NCBI GenBank assembly: GCA_963830205.1
Contig: CAWHLP010000043.1
Location: forward strand, 62,001-126,000
Direction of reading: 5' to 3'
DNA: 64,000 nt
From: CAVSRC01 sp963830205
Lineage (GTDB): Bacteria; Pseudomonadota; Alphaproteobacteria; Rhizobiales; Kaistiaceae
Shown: piece by piece, positions 62,958-64,000 of the stretch
Layout of the letters: the number at the start of each line of letters is the position of its first letter
How positions within the stretch are numbered: position 1 is the stretch's first letter
The notes under the pieces: model-generated
Told to the model about the DNA's origin: nothing
Seen by the model: the letters and a program-made list of their open reading frames with translations, nothing else
Databases searched by the model: none
Program-made: the position numbers and the translations under genes

Positions 62958-62962
62958 CCGGA

Positions 62963-63922
62963 TCAGGCGCGGCCGTGCTTTGCCTCGCGCGCGGCCCTGA
63001 GCTTGGCGAAGTCCTCGCCGGCATGGTGCGAGGAGCGCGTCAGCGGGCTCGCCGAGACCATCAGGAAGCCCTTGGCGTAGGCGACGGTCTCCAGCGCCTT
63101 GAACTCCTCGGGCGGCAGGAAGCGCATCACCGGATGGTGCTTGCGCGTCGGCTGCAGGTATTGGCCGATGGTGAGGAAGTCGACATTGGCGCTCCTCAGA
63201 TCGTCCATGAGTTGGAGGATCTCGTTCCGCTCCTCGCCGAGGCCGACCATGATGCCCGACTTGGTGAACATCTGCGGGTCGAGCTCCTTGACCTTCTGCA
63301 GGAGCCGCAGCGAGGCGAAGTAGCGCGCGCCCGGCCGCACCTTCAGGTAGTTCGCGGGCACCGTCTCGAGATTGTGGTTGAAGACGTCCGGCTTGGCGGC
63401 CACCACCGTCTCCACCGCGCCGTCCTTGCGCAGGAAATCGGGGGTCAGCACCTCGATGGTGGTGCCGCTCGCCCGCTCGCGGATGGCGGTGATCGTGCGG
63501 GCGAAATGCTCCGCGCCGCCATCGGCGAGGTCGTCGCGGTCGACCGAGGTGATGACAACGTGGGCAAGGCCGAGCTTGGCGACCGCATCGGCGACATGCG
63601 CCGGCTCGTCCGCGTCGAGCGGCCCCGGCATGCCGGTGCGCACATTGCAGAAGGCGCAGGCGCGCGTGCAGGTGTCGCCCATGATCATGAAGCTGGCGTG
63701 CTTCTTCGACCAGCATTCGCCGATATTGGGGCAGCCGGCCTCCTCGCACACGGTGACCAGGCTGTTGGCGCGGACGATGTCGTTGGTTTCGCGATAGACC
63801 GGCGAATTGGGCGCGCGCACCCGGATCCAGTCCGGCTTGCGGGCAACCGGCGCATCCGGCCGGTGCGCCTTTTCGGGGTGGCGCGGCCGCCCGTTTCCGA
63901 CCGTATCGAGGACTACGACCAT
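62963..63922 (-). CDS. lipA: Lipoyl synthase
   Basis: 319 residues from ATG 63922. Auxiliary 4Fe-4S cysteines in CEEAGCPNIGEC (Cx4Cx5C), the radical-SAM cluster CTRACAFC (Cx3Cx2C), and the final serine ligand in LTRSSHHAGEDF (RSSxxA). Also DTVGNGRPRHPEKAHRP at the start and the VNHNLET-type VFNHNLETVP. It inserts two sulfurs into octanoyl groups on E2 and H proteins. In this order it usually follows the pyruvate dehydrogenase genes, which would lie beyond the right edge of the window. Confidence 0.97.
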   Translation of the reverse strand: MVVVLDTVGNGRPRHPEKAHRPDAPVARKPDWIRVRAPNSPVYRETNDIVRANSLVTVCEEAGCPNIGECWSKKHASFMIMGDTCTRACAFCNVRTGMPGPLDADEPAHVADAVAKLGLAHVVITSVDRDDLADGGAEHFARTITAIRERASGTTIEVLTPDFLRKDGAVETVVAAKPDVFNHNLETVPANYLKVRPGARYFASLRLLQKVKELDPQMFTKSGIMVGLGEERNEILQLMDDLRSANVDFLTIGQYLQPTRKHHPVMRFLPPEEFKALETVAYAKGFLMVSASPLTRSSHHAGEDFAKLRAAREAKHGRA

Positions 63923-64000
63923 CGTTTGCGGCTCCCTGCCGCCGTTTTCGTTGTGCCAGGGCCATATAGCCCCATTCCCCGGCAACGACCAATGCGCCGG

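Overview
The window is a GC-rich chromosomal segment of an alphaproteobacterium, almost certainly from the order Hyphomicrobiales (Rhizobiales). The evidence is the conserved order dusB-ntrB-ntrC-ntrY-ntrX-trkA-trkH-dat-hfq-hflX-mazG, the order rlpA-dacC-tmk-holB-metG-tatD-phnP, the lipA-coq10 / cinA-ispDF junction, a phosphatidylcholine synthase, an IalB-like protein, and two intergenic palindromic repeats of types common in this order. I cannot name a genus.

Layout. 1-8.4 kb: the 3' end of a PAS-GGDEF diguanylate cyclase, a FrnE-like DsbA oxidoreductase, an orphan YejA-like solute-binding protein, an IalB-like secreted protein, HspQ, an AEC permease, and a coupled minus-strand operon of two half-size YeeE/YedE permeases with a UbiH-like hydroxylase. 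8.6-12.2 kb: pcs-terC-MFS-qor. 12.4-25.4 kb: a purine and urate catabolism cluster (uraH-xdhABC, a four-gene BMP-family ABC transporter, puuD-uraD-allC) whose genes mostly overlap by a few bases. It would import a purine compound, oxidise it to urate and take it to allantoin, then hydrolyse allantoate. No allantoinase is present.

25.5-35.7 kb is the accessory part. It has a 1,091-residue secreted protein with two cysteine-rich repeat arrays, an SMP-30 family protein, an orphan TonB/TolA-like protein, and an arsR-permease-thioredoxin operon behind a perfect 18-bp palindrome. It also has a short islet of VPLPA/PEP-CTERM-type secreted proteins next to tRNA-Ser(TGA). The 3' end of that tRNA is repeated exactly (14 bp) 2.9 kb away, on the far side of the islet. 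The two full-length CTERM genes share an upstream sequence element, and one of them has an 11-G tract directly before it. I regard this islet and the Cys-repeat protein as the most novel material here.

36-64 kb returns to core functions: cell wall (rlpA, dacC), nucleotide and replication genes (tmk, holB), metG, a CDF metal exporter, tatD, phnP, a small islet with a secreted protein and a fatty-acid desaturase, then mazG-hflX-hfq-dat-trkH-trkA-ntrX-ntrY-ntrC-ntrB-dusB, ispDF-cinA, coq10 and lipA.

Data quality. At least twelve conserved genes are each broken by one-base indels, including essential ones (metG, holB, ispDF). Removing or adding a single base restores a normal full-length family member in nearly every case. 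These are best read as uncorrected sequencing errors, not pseudogenes, so I annotate those genes across the frameshift.
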